Below, piece after piece: positions 1 through 5,547 of a stretch of DNA of 9,810 nt; position 1 is the stretch's first letter; every line of letters starts with the position of its first letter. Source of the DNA: an uncultured Lachnospiraceae bacterium (GTDB lineage Bacteria > Bacillota > Clostridia > Lachnospirales > Lachnospiraceae); assembly GCA_934438085.1 (NCBI GenBank), contig CAKSBC010000029.1, positions 1 to 9,810 on the forward strand, read 5' to 3'. Made by a program: the position numbers and the translations under genes. The notes beneath the pieces are model-generated. The model was not told where the DNA came from and did no database searches. It saw nothing but the letters and a program-made list of their open reading frames with translations.

Positions 1-23
1 CTGGCTGACTTTTCGTCAGCCAG
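1..23 (-). terminator. Perfect 9-bp hairpin at the window edge, possible terminator of the toxin-antitoxin pair
   Basis: CTGGCTGAC and GTCAGCCAG form a perfect 9-bp stem around a 5-nt loop. It lies about 90 bases downstream of the toxin stop codon on the minus strand. Whether a U-tract follows on that strand cannot be seen because the stem starts at base 1. No T-run follows on the plus strand, so a plus-strand terminator is unlikely. The terminator role is inference. Confidence 0.4.
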
Positions 24-109
24 GGTAAACCTAGAACTTATTGTTATTCATTGTCCACTTGACGGGTAGCACACCACTTATGCACTGCCGGGAATTTCTT
101 ACTGTAACA

Positions 110-376
110 TTATTCGTATATTTCTCTTCTATGACCGACTGAAAGGGCCAAAATCACTAACTTACCGTCATCAATATGACAAAGTAATCGATAATCACCT
201 ATTCTATACCGCCATTGTCCGCTTCTGTTAGCAGTAAGACCTTTTCCATGTTGTCTGGGATTTTCTGTCCCTATAAGATTCTTATCTATCCAGCCTTTAA
301 TCATTCGCTGAGTATATCTATCAAGCTTTTTAAACTCCTTCTCAAATCTGACCGTAACTTCTACTGTATAGCTCAT
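110..376 (-). CDS. Type II toxin-antitoxin system toxin, RelE/ParE superfamily
   Basis: An 88-residue protein with the RelE-like profile: an N-terminal helical hairpin (EFKKLDRYTQRMIKGWIDK, about residues 13-31), then a basic beta-sheet core (WRYRIGDYRLLCHI, LVILALSVGHRREIY) ending in the HRREIY motif that supplies catalytic residues in RelE/YoeB-type mRNA interferases. Known for the family: ribosome-dependent or free mRNA cleavage that halts growth when antitoxin is lost; ParE-like members target gyrase instead, and sequence alone does not separate the two. A GTG start at 394 would add six residues, but the ATG at 376 overlaps the antitoxin stop as ATGA, with GGAG about 12 bases upstream, the usual layout of a translationally coupled pair, so I chose 376. 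It is cotranscribed with the antitoxin. Confidence 0.88.
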   Translation of the reverse strand: MSYTVEVTVRFEKEFKKLDRYTQRMIKGWIDKNLIGTENPRQHGKGLTANRSGQWRYRIGDYRLLCHIDDGKLVILALSVGHRREIYE

Positions 377-594
377 ATATCCAACTCGCTCCACAATTCC
401 ATAATAGGTCTGCTCTTTCTTCCTTCCTTAACATATTCACTATATGCATCTTTAGCGATCTCAATATCATATTCATCTTCTATTCGGTCAAAAAGAGCTC
501 GTTTAAAAGCTTCTCCCAATGACATTGAATGAAGCCTTGCATAGCTTTCTGCTAATTTCTTTTCTTCTGCATTAAGTCTGATTGAAAAACTCAT
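373..594 (-). CDS. Type II antitoxin, ribbon-helix-helix RelB-like
   Basis: A 73-residue protein. Residues 1-38 (MSFSIRLNAEEKKLAESYAR, then a second helix around SMSLGEAFKRAL) look like a ribbon-helix-helix DNA-binding dimerisation domain; the acidic then basic C-terminal tail ending IMELWSELDI is the usual toxin-wrapping part of RelB/DUF6290-type antitoxins. It should neutralise the downstream RelE-like toxin and repress its own operon. An AAAGGAG ribosome site lies about 8 bases before the ATG, and a strong promoter with a palindrome over the -10 sits directly upstream, fitting autoregulation. The stop overlaps the toxin start by ATGA. The family is recognised by pattern and gene order, not by search. 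Confidence 0.85.
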   Translation of the reverse strand: MSFSIRLNAEEKKLAESYARLHSMSLGEAFKRALFDRIEDEYDIEIAKDAYSEYVKEGRKSRPIMELWSELDI

Positions 595-613
595 ATTTAA
601 AACTCCTTTCTGT

Positions 614-626
614 AGTACATTGTACT
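614..626. promoter_or_regulatory. Palindromic operator over the -10 box of the toxin-antitoxin promoter
   Basis: AGTACA-T-TGTACT is a perfect 13-bp palindrome that covers the whole -10 box and the bases just before the start of transcription. RHH antitoxins typically bind short palindromes at this place, so this is the likely autorepression site for the antitoxin and the toxin-antitoxin complex. Binding is inferred; the palindrome and its overlap with the -10 are seen directly. Confidence 0.65.
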
Positions 627-647
627 TCTTAATATAACCATTGTCAA
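619..647 (-). promoter_or_regulatory. Sigma-A promoter of the toxin-antitoxin operon
   Basis: On the minus strand a perfect -35 box TTGACA (642-647), a 17-bp spacer and a -10 box TACAAT (619-624). The predicted transcript begins near 612, leaving a leader of under 20 bases before the antitoxin start, with the ribosome site inside it. This is one of the best consensus matches in the window. Confidence 0.8.
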
Positions 648-722
648 TTCATCCCTCGGTAAACGTAAATGTTTATTTACAATCATCACCATGACAAATC
701 CATGTGGACCAAATTATAAAAA

Positions 723-738
723 TGTGATGAACATCACA
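723..738. promoter_or_regulatory. CRP/FNR-family-like palindrome TGTGA-N6-TCACA
   Basis: The stretch reads TGTGATG-AA-CATCACA, a perfect 7-bp inverted repeat that also matches the CRP consensus TGTGA-N6-TCACA exactly. A further half site TGTGAT lies at 755-760, 32 bp (about three helical turns) away. It is upstream of the toxin-antitoxin promoter (about 110 bp from the predicted start) and downstream of the HPr-like gene. A CRP/FNR-type regulator is a possibility; a chance palindrome in AT-rich DNA is the alternative. Confidence 0.35.
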
Positions 739-769
739 TAATTATTAATATTTGTGTGATTTTTGCTGT

Positions 770-807
770 AAAAGACCCCAATGAACATATTTTGCTCATC
801 GGGGTCT
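770..807 (-). terminator. Intrinsic terminator of the HPr-like gene
   Basis: On the minus strand a 12-bp stem (AGACCCCGATGA with TCATTGGGGTCT, one G-U wobble) closes an 11-nt loop and is followed by a short U-run (TTTT at 770-773). The mismatch becomes a legal G-U pair only on the minus strand, which supports this orientation. It lies about 60 bases past the stop codon. A small 6-bp hairpin (812-827) sits between the stop codon and this terminator. Confidence 0.7.
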
Positions 808-864
808 ATATAAACACTGGGGTGTTTTAACGATATTTATATTGTTCGGATCACATTATCCGGC

Positions 865-1116
865 TCATGCCATTTTTCTTTTATTTTCTGAAAGATGGTC
901 GAAAATGCGCCACTCATCCTCCGGATCAGTAAAACGAATATCAAGCTCACTTATTCTGCTCTCAGCTCCTACCAGTCTGGTCATTGCCACATAGCTGCAA
1001 AGCTTTGACTTAAGATTCAGCACGTCGCCGTTATCAGTGACAAGCTCAACTTCACCCTTACAGTCATTAACAGCCTCAAGAAAGCTATCTATATCATCGA
1101 TATTATAAAAGGTCAC
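865..1116 (-). CDS. Small HPr-fold-like protein lacking the active histidine
   Basis: An 83-residue cytosolic protein. The part from FLEAVNDCKGEVELV through GDVLNLKSKLCSYVAM resembles the second half of HPr, including LNLKS, which aligns with VNLKS around regulatory Ser46 of Firmicute HPr (here Ser37). The GLHARPA loop with the phosphocarrier histidine is absent, so it cannot act as an ordinary PTS phosphocarrier. Similar small clostridial proteins have, from memory, been mislabelled as poly(A) polymerase. The start is GTG at 1116: a textbook GGAGGTGA ribosome site (1121-1128) lies 7 bases before it, and the longer reading from TTG at 1134 would translate that site itself. It has its own promoter and terminator. 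The function is unknown; the HPr likeness is a motif-level judgement. Confidence 0.72.
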   Translation of the reverse strand: MTFYNIDDIDSFLEAVNDCKGEVELVTDNGDVLNLKSKLCSYVAMTRLVGAESRISELDIRFTDPEDEWRIFDHLSENKRKMA

Positions 1117-1120
1117 GTAC

Positions 1121-1128
1121 TCACCTCC
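1121..1128 (-). promoter_or_regulatory. Ribosome-binding site that fixes the GTG start of the HPr-like gene
   Basis: GGAGGTGA on the minus strand, 7 bases from GGAGG to GTG at 1116, is close to a perfect anti-SD match. It lies inside the coding sequence if the upstream TTG were used, which argues that the TTG start is wrong. Confidence 0.8.
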
Positions 1129-1218
1129 GCTCAATCAATTATCATATATTCGCTCTTTATAAAAGCAAAGCTAATGATCAGCCATTACTATAAAGCGTTC
1201 TCTTTTTATGACATCGCA

Positions 1219-1247
1219 ATTATACAATATGAAAGCTTTTTACTAAA
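1219..1247 (-). promoter_or_regulatory. Probable promoter of the HPr-like gene
   Basis: A perfect -10 TATAAT (1219-1224) is preceded after a 17-bp spacer by a weak -35, TTTAGT (1242-1247). The predicted leader is about 95 bases. The weak -35 suggests either modest expression or help from an activator. Confidence 0.5.
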
Positions 1248-1268
1248 GCGACGAATATCCGAACTCAG

Positions 1269-1285
1269 TTTAAGTATTACTTAAA
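1269..1285. promoter_or_regulatory. Palindrome TTTAAGT-ATT-ACTTAAA upstream of the HPr-like gene promoter
   Basis: A perfect 7-bp inverted repeat with a 3-bp centre, located just upstream of the -35 box of the 865-1116 gene, a place where an activator or repressor could bind. No further gene is visible in the stretch 1117-1443, which holds this palindrome, the promoter and the terminator of the BMP lipoprotein gene. Confidence 0.35.
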
Positions 1286-1333
1286 AATATTGTAGCATTG
1301 CTTAATGTGCTTCAGCGCACAAAACGCAAAGAA

Positions 1334-1363
1334 GCCGCAGACATAAAATATTATATCTGCGGC
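1334..1363 (-). terminator. Intrinsic terminator of the BMP lipoprotein gene
   Basis: The minus strand reads GCCGCAGATATA, a 6-nt loop, then TATGTCTGCGGC: a 12-bp GC-capped stem with one G-U wobble, legal only on this strand, followed by the T-rich TTCTTTGCGTTTT. It starts about 80 bases past the stop codon. The U-tract is interrupted, so termination may be partial. Confidence 0.7.
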
Positions 1364-1443
1364 CGCAATTACTAAATCATATTCAGTTTTAGGTTTTCAT
1401 TTTCTGTAGGCACTGATCCATGCCGGACAATTATAAAAACCTA

Positions 1444-2634
1444 TCAGATGATGCTGAGATTTACGTTGTCGAAGTTGTCGTCTGTGCACTTTGTGAAGTC
1501 AGTATCGATCTCGATATCGCCTGTTACAACGGCATCAAACTGCTCCTCGTACTCCTCAACAGAGTAGTTCTCCATGCTCCATGTTGCTGTAGGAAGACCT
1601 GTAGCGCCGTCTGCTGCACCAAGGTTAGAGCAAGCCTCTCCGTTGATTTCATTCCATGTTCCGTCATAAGCCTTGCTGATAGCCCAGTAAGCTGCGTTTC
1701 CAACCTGCTTAAGAGCAGATGTGATAACTGTATCAGACTCGCCTGACTGATCTGAGTCAACACCTATAACATAACCGTCATTAGCTGAAGCTGCTGCTGC
1801 GATAGAATCGAACATTGAACCGCCGCATGCGAAGATAACCTCTGTGCCTGCCTCATACCAGCCTGCTGCCATAGCCTGAAGCTCAGGAGAAGCTGAGAAT
1901 GATGCGCCGTACTGCCAGCTGTACTTCATCTCAACAGTCTCATCCAATTCCTTGGCTGCTGCATTAGCACCCTGAACAAAACCATAACCGTAACGGCAGC
2001 ATGCGTCGTTGGTTCCTCCTCCGCCGCCCATGAATCCGAGCTGTGTGAAGCCTTCCTTAACTGCTGCATAACCTGCGAAATATCCGCACTGCTCCTCGTG
2101 GAAGATGATAGCAGCTACGTTATCCTTGCCGAGTGACCATCCATCGATGAATACAAAGTTAACATCAGGATAATCTGCTGCAGCCTTATCAAGTGCTGTT
2201 CCCTGCATGAAGCCTGCACATACAACTACCTTTGCGCCGCCTTCAGCTGCTGCCTTCATAGCATCATAACGGTCATCGTCTGTAGCCTCTGAACCGTTTG
2301 CCGGTTGATAATACTTATAGCTGAGACCATTCTCATCAGCGTAAAGCTTAACACCATCGTATGTTCCCTGGTTGAATGACTTATCCTTGAGCTGTCCTAC
2401 ATCTGTTACGAATGCAAGCTCATAGGTTCCGTCCTCTGATGTCATGGTATCCGGGATATCATCAGCTGACTTAGCAACTTCAGCCTCTGTTTCCTCTGCA
2501 GCTTCTGTTGCTTCTGCTGTCGTCTCCTCAGCTGCCCCTGCAGCTGCTGTTGTCTCGGTCTTGCCGCTTCCTCCGCATGCAACAAGTGACATTACCATAG
2601 CTGCACTGAGAAGTATCGCTCCGAACTTTCTCAT
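1444..2634 (-). CDS. BMP/PnrA-family nucleoside-binding lipoprotein, ABC transporter substrate-binding protein
   Basis: A 396-residue precursor. Residues 1-20 form a lipoprotein signal peptide ending in the lipobox LVAC (acylated Cys20), followed by a low-complexity Thr/Ala/Glu-rich tether (about 24-60). The mature domain carries the BMP-family signatures FVTDVG...DKSFNQG (75-90) and GVDSDQSG (271-278). Family members (PnrA/TmpC of Treponema, Med/BMP proteins) capture purine or pyrimidine nucleosides outside the membrane and deliver them to an ABC importer. No permease or ATPase gene is in the window. The neighbours tdk, udk, psuK and psuG support a nucleoside substrate, perhaps pyrimidine, though ligand choice cannot be read here. 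The ATG has GGGAGGAAA about 8 bases upstream. It has its own promoter, about 35-60 bases downstream of the tdk stop. Confidence 0.9.
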   Translation of the reverse strand: MRKFGAILLSAAMVMSLVACGGSGKTETTAAAGAAEETTAEATEAAEETEAEVAKSADDIPDTMTSEDGTYELAFVTDVGQLKDKSFNQGTYDGVKLYADENGLSYKYYQPANGSEATDDDRYDAMKAAAEGGAKVVVCAGFMQGTALDKAAADYPDVNFVFIDGWSLGKDNVAAIIFHEEQCGYFAGYAAVKEGFTQLGFMGGGGGTNDACCRYGYGFVQGANAAAKELDETVEMKYSWQYGASFSASPELQAMAAGWYEAGTEVIFACGGSMFDSIAAAASANDGYVIGVDSDQSGESDTVITSALKQVGNAAYWAISKAYDGTWNEINGEACSNLGAADGATGLPTATWSMENYSVEEYEEQFDAVVTGDIEIDTDFTKCTDDNFDNVNLSII

Positions 2635-2680
2635 GTCTTTTTTCCTCCCTCCGGAAATTACAGATAAAATATCTATTTTC

Positions 2681-2694
2681 CAGGCACATGCCTG
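2681..2694. promoter_or_regulatory. Palindrome at the transcription start of the BMP lipoprotein gene
   Basis: CAGGCA-CA-TGCCTG is a perfect 6-bp inverted repeat placed at about +1 to +14 of the predicted transcript, an operator-like position for a repressor. A second small inverted repeat, AGATA-AAA-TATCT, lies at 2662-2674. In RNA the first would fold as a hairpin with too tight a loop, so a DNA site is more likely. The leader is only about 60 bases, too short for a purine riboswitch. Confidence 0.4.
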
Positions 2695-2701
2695 TTAGTT
2701 A

Positions 2702-2730
2702 ATTATAACATGGCTTCATGTAATCTTCAA
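2702..2730 (-). promoter_or_regulatory. Sigma-A promoter of the BMP lipoprotein gene
   Basis: A -35 TTGAAG (2725-2730), a 17-bp spacer and a perfect -10 TATAAT (2702-2707) on the minus strand, in the gap between tdk and the lipoprotein gene. It means the lipoprotein can be made independently of udk-tdk. Confidence 0.75.
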
Positions 2731-2764
2731 GAAAAGCCCGCCTTGCCTTAATCACACTTATTTA

Positions 2765-3364
2765 TCACTGAGCCGCTTTTTCTTCCTCAGCTATGCGCTT
2801 CTTCCAGCAGCTGTGGCACATGGCAATATAAGAATCATTTCCGCCTAAGAAAACCTGCTCACCCTTTGTGACTATCTTTCCGTTTGAAATTCTGGCATTG
2901 ACCGTTGCCTTTTTGCCGCATTCACAGATAGTCTTTATCTCCGTTATAGAATCTGCAAGCTCAAACAGTCTCAGACTTCCCGGGAATAAATGGGTAAGGA
3001 AATCGGTCCTGAGTCCGAAGCAAAGCACAGGAACATCATATGTATCAACCAGATATCTGAGCTGATCTATCTGCTCCTTGGAGAAAAACTGACATTCATC
3101 GCTTATGATAACATCTATCTTTTCGCCTTTATTTCCGGTCTTTTCCTCATAAAGAGCCTTGATATCGTCCTTTGGTCTTACAACATCAGCTCTCTCACTG
3201 AGGCCTATCCTCGACTTTATAATGTCCGCGCCGTCTCGGTCATCCGTAGCCGGCTTTATAAGCCAGACACTCATGCCGCGTTCCTCATAATTAAACTTGG
3301 TTATAAGCGCCTGCGCCGATTTACTTGACCCCATCGCCCCATATTTAAAATACAACTTCGCCAT
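2765..3364 (-). CDS. tdk: Thymidine kinase (TK1-type)
   Basis: A 199-residue cytosolic enzyme that phosphorylates thymidine (and deoxyuridine) to the monophosphate with ATP, the entry step of thymidine salvage. Seen: P-loop GAMGSSKS (9-16), the DECQFF motif with the catalytic glutamate (89-94), FGLRTDF (116-122), and zinc ligands CxC (147, 149) and CxxC (183, 186) of the lasso domain. Length and motif order are normal for type II thymidine kinases. The start is ATG with a modest AAAGG about 11 bases upstream. It follows udk by 97 bases on the same strand, with no clear terminator between, so the two probably share a transcript; an AT-rich stretch before tdk could hold a weak extra promoter but has no good -35. 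Confidence 0.95.
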   Translation of the reverse strand: MAKLYFKYGAMGSSKSAQALITKFNYEERGMSVWLIKPATDDRDGADIIKSRIGLSERADVVRPKDDIKALYEEKTGNKGEKIDVIISDECQFFSKEQIDQLRYLVDTYDVPVLCFGLRTDFLTHLFPGSLRLFELADSITEIKTICECGKKATVNARISNGKIVTKGEQVFLGGNDSYIAMCHSCWKKRIAEEEKAAQ

Positions 3365-3460
3365 CCGGATATCTGCCTTTCATTTCTATATTTTTATACT
3401 TAACTGCCGCCGTCCTTGCCCTGACGCTCCAAAAACATGCATCTGACAGCCAGCAATTTT

Positions 3461-4072
3461 TCAGCTTTCCAATATCTGCTCAATCTTTGCACTCATTATG
3501 TCAAATGCAACATCATTCAATCCGCTGTTAATGACTATGTCCGCCATGGCTCTCGTAGGCTCGACATAAACATAGTGCATAGGCTTGACAGTAGTAAGAT
3601 ACTGCTCAATGATGCCTCTGATATCACGGCCTCTTTCCTCGACATCTCTTAAAACTCTTCTGAGGATCCTCTCGTCCGCATCCGCTTCGACAAACACCTT
3701 GATATCCATCATGCTGCGAAGCTCCTCGTTCTGCATACAAAGTATTCCTTCAATAATGATTATTCTGCTCGGCTTTATGAGTACAGTCTTATCTGTCCTG
3801 TTATGATCCGCGTAATCATACACCGGACATTGTATTTCTTTGCCGGATTTCAGCTGCTTTAAATGCTCTATCAGAAGATCTGTCTCAAATGCATCCGGAT
3901 GATCATAATTTACATGCTTTCTCTCTTCAAACGGCACTCCGTCCTGTCTCTTATAATAACTGTCATGGTAAATTATCGAGACCTCATCGCCAAACCTCGC
4001 CTTTATTCTGTTTGTAAATGTTGATTTACCAGAGCCGGTACCGCCTGCTATTCCTATTATAGTACAGTCCAT
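3461..4072 (-). CDS. udk: Uridine kinase (uridine/cytidine kinase)
   Basis: A 203-residue P-loop kinase of the Udk/PRK family that converts uridine and cytidine to UMP and CMP. Seen: Walker A GGTGSGKST (10-18), HDSYYK (36-41), YDHPDAF (56-62), PVYDY (83-87), the strand IIIIEGI (104-110), the Arg-rich lid region with RDVEERGRD (142-150) and the characteristic VKPMH...VEPT.ADIVI C-terminal block. The length is close to the normal 205-215. The ATG at 4072 has an AAAGGA ribosome site 6 bases upstream. It is the first gene of the minus-strand salvage operon and diverges from psuK, with which it shares a 151-base promoter region. Confidence 0.95.
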   Translation of the reverse strand: MDCTIIGIAGGTGSGKSTFTNRIKARFGDEVSIIYHDSYYKRQDGVPFEERKHVNYDHPDAFETDLLIEHLKQLKSGKEIQCPVYDYADHNRTDKTVLIKPSRIIIIEGILCMQNEELRSMMDIKVFVEADADERILRRVLRDVEERGRDIRGIIEQYLTTVKPMHYVYVEPTRAMADIVINSGLNDVAFDIMSAKIEQILES

Positions 4073-4138
4073 GATCCGTCCTTTCTGCCTTAGCCCTTTG
4101 ATCAGCCTCGCCTTACTATTCTATAAGCCGCCTTCTTC

Positions 4139-4169
4139 ATTATAATATCAGTTATCGTTTGTTTTGCAA
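4139..4169 (-). promoter_or_regulatory. Promoter of udk-tdk
   Basis: A perfect -10 TATAAT (4139-4144) with TTGCAA (4164-4169) as the nearest -35-like box; the 19-bp spacer is long. Reading TATTAT two to three bases upstream as the -10 gives a 16-bp spacer. Either way the -35 element is the self-complementary TTGCAA, which overlaps the -35 region of the diverging psuK promoter. Confidence 0.5.
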
Positions 4170-4187
4170 CATTGTATATGCTATACT
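4159..4187 (+). promoter_or_regulatory. Promoter of psuK
   Basis: A -35 TTGTTT (4159-4164), a 17-bp spacer and a -10 TATACT (4182-4187). The predicted transcript begins near 4194, giving a leader of about 30 bases. It overlaps the udk promoter back to back, so the two units could compete for polymerase or share one regulator. Confidence 0.65.
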
Positions 4188-4223
4188 TAGCTCACCAAAT
4201 TTTACATTAACGGACAAAAATAT

Positions 4224-5252
4224 ATGAGCAATATAAATTCAGCAGCAACATCAAATGAACCATACGTCACAGTAATCGGCGGCGTAAATATCGATATAGA
4301 AGCAAAATCCTTTGCCGAGCTGATCCCTAAGGATTCAAATCCCGGCAAAGTAAGCACGGCTCTTGGCGGCGTAGGCTTTAACATTGCCAGAAATATCGGT
4401 CTTCTCGGCACAAAGGTCATGATGCTTACCGCTCTCGGCGACGATTCCGACCGCATCCGCATTGATAATGAAGCAAAGCGCTTTAATATCGATCTGAGCA
4501 GGGCTCTTACCATCCCTGACTCAAGAAATCAGACCTATCTTTATATCTGCGGACCTGACGGAGACATGGAGCTCGCAGTAAGCGACATGGAGCTTCTTCA
4601 CTCCGTAGACTGCGCATACATTGAAAAGCAGCTGGACATTATCAATTCCTCTGCCGCTGTTGTTGTAGACGCTAATCTTGACCCTGAAACATTGGAATAT
4701 ATTGCTGCTAACTGCACAGTGCCTATATTTGCAGACCCGGTATCAATAACAAAGGCTGTCCGCATGAAAAATATCCTCGGAAGCCTCTATGCCTTTAAGC
4801 CAAACCTTATAGAAGGCGAATTTTTGAGCAATGTTATAATATCCGACGAAGACAGCATGAGACAGGCCGCATCAAAGCTTAATGATATAGGCATAAAGCA
4901 TCTGTTCTTAAGTCTCGGAAAGCACGGTGTCTGCTGCTCATCTGTCATTTCTGATGAAAATGCTGCGAGCACTATAAATTCAGCAGCAAATTCAAATATA
5001 GATTCGGATACAAATACAGGCTATAACTTTTTCAAGAAGCCATGCCTTGTAAATGAAATCAGCAATGCTACCGGCGGCGGCGATGCCATGATGGCAGCAA
5101 TAGTAAAGGGCTATCTTTTAGGTCTTAATGACGAGGATACCGCAGCCTTAGCCCTTGCAGCATCTGCCATGGCCGTGGAATGCCCGCATACCGTTAACTT
5201 TGACATAACTCTTGATAAAGTACTCGAAAGAGCCGGTCTTAAGCTAAGCTAA
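4224..5252 (+). CDS. psuK: Pseudouridine kinase, PfkB/ribokinase family
   Basis: A 342-residue sugar/nucleoside kinase that phosphorylates pseudouridine to pseudouridine 5'-phosphate, the first step of pseudouridine breakdown. Seen: the N-terminal strand VTVIGGVNIDI (15-25), substrate loop LGGVGFNIARN (47-57), KPNLIEGE (182-189) and the PfkB signature NATGGGDA (281-288) with catalytic Asp287. PfkB kinases differ in substrate; the assignment rests on psuG being the next gene downstream. The ATG has only a weak GGA ribosome site. Odd: residues 243-271 form an Asn/Ser/Asp-rich insertion whose INSAANSN copies INSAATSN of the N-terminus at the DNA level. The protein is longer than the roughly 310-residue family norm, apparently because of this insertion. 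Confidence 0.87.
   Translation: MSNINSAATSNEPYVTVIGGVNIDIEAKSFAELIPKDSNPGKVSTALGGVGFNIARNIGLLGTKVMMLTALGDDSDRIRIDNEAKRFNIDLSRALTIPDSRNQTYLYICGPDGDMELAVSDMELLHSVDCAYIEKQLDIINSSAAVVVDANLDPETLEYIAANCTVPIFADPVSITKAVRMKNILGSLYAFKPNLIEGEFLSNVIISDEDSMRQAASKLNDIGIKHLFLSLGKHGVCCSSVISDENAASTINSAANSNIDSDTNTGYNFFKKPCLVNEISNATGGGDAMMAAIVKGYLLGLNDEDTAALALAASAMAVECPHTVNFDITLDKVLERAGLKLS
4232..4256 (+). repeat. Direct repeat copy 1 in psuK (N-terminal codons)
   Basis: This 25-base stretch matches 4973-4997 at 23 positions; the first 17 bases (TATAAATTCAGCAGCAA) are identical. Both copies lie in the same reading frame and encode INSAA(T/N)SN, here at residues 4-11. Confidence 0.75.
4973..4997 (+). repeat. 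Direct repeat copy 2 in psuK (internal insertion)
   Basis: The second copy of the 25-base repeat, in frame, encoding INSAANSN at residues 251-258 inside the low-complexity loop. The two copies are 741 bases apart, an exact multiple of three, so recombination between them would remove most of the gene in frame. Confidence 0.75.
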
Positions 5253-5262
5253 ACCATCATGC

Positions 5263-5292
5263 CTGCATCATTTATTAACTGCAGACTTTTTT
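5263..5292 (+). terminator. Weak candidate terminator after psuK
   Basis: A 5-bp stem CTGCA/TGCAG with a 12-nt loop, followed two bases later by six T (5287-5292), begins 11 bases past the psuK stop. The stem is short, so partial read-through toward psuG is likely. Confidence 0.4.
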
Positions 5293-5340
5293 AGACCTTA
5301 AAACGATCTATAGGCGCAAAAAACTGATAATATTTAATGC

Positions 5341-5369
5341 TTGAATTTTTAAAGCTTCTATATTATACT
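5341..5369 (+). promoter_or_regulatory. Promoter of psuG
   Basis: A -35 TTGAAT (5341-5346), a 17-bp spacer and a -10 TATACT (5364-5369). The predicted start near 5376 gives a leader of about 170 bases, unusually long among the genes here. Confidence 0.7.
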
Positions 5370-5375
5370 GATAGC

Positions 5376-5547
5376 TTACGAAAATATTTAACGTAAACCG
5401 TTTCAGGCAGTGAAGCGTTTTTTCAAGCTTCGCAGCCGCCATAAATCACCTGCTGCTGCGAATGCCTACAGCACCGCATAAAAGAGCAGGCCGCATCGAC
5501 ATTTACATAAAAACATGTCGATAATGTCACACTAAAAGGAGGACATA
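5376..5547 (+). promoter_or_regulatory. Structured 5' leader of psuG, candidate cis-regulatory RNA
   Basis: Three hairpins lie in order. 5406-5437 is an 11-pair stem (GGCAGTGAAGC/GCTTCGCAGCC) with one mismatch and a U-rich loop. 5449-5490 is CCTGCT/AGCAGG stacked on GCTG/CAGC with a 12-base bulge. 5495-5522 is a perfect 8-bp stem, ATCGACAT/ATGTCGAT, with a 12-nt loop. The AAAAGGAGG ribosome site (5534-5542) follows 11 bases later. A second ATGTC (5524-5528) could pair with GACAT (5542-5546), covering the end of the ribosome site and the spacer before the start codon, so two exclusive folds are possible. I do not recognise a known riboswitch class. Structures were paired by eye, not computed. 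The third hairpin could instead be a DNA operator. Confidence 0.45.

Noticed and set aside
812..827. AAACAC-TGGG-GTGTTT hairpin as a second terminator
   Set aside because: Six-bp, mostly AT stem with no U-tract after it on the minus strand; the hairpin at 770-807 explains termination better.
1524..2698. Open frames opposite to and in another frame of the BMP lipoprotein gene
   Set aside because: They are shadows of a clear BMP gene; no ribosome site, low-complexity composition caused by the Ala/Glu/Thr-rich complement.
2635..2764. Purine or other riboswitch before the BMP lipoprotein gene
   Set aside because: The predicted leader is about 60 bases and lacks any recognisable conserved core.
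2868..3328. Plus-strand open frames across tdk
   Set aside because: Fully inside tdk, whose motifs are complete; no ribosome site or family resemblance.
4202..4513. Minus-strand 103-codon frame over the start of psuK
   Set aside because: Opposite to conserved PfkB-domain sequence and covering the psuK promoter side; no support.
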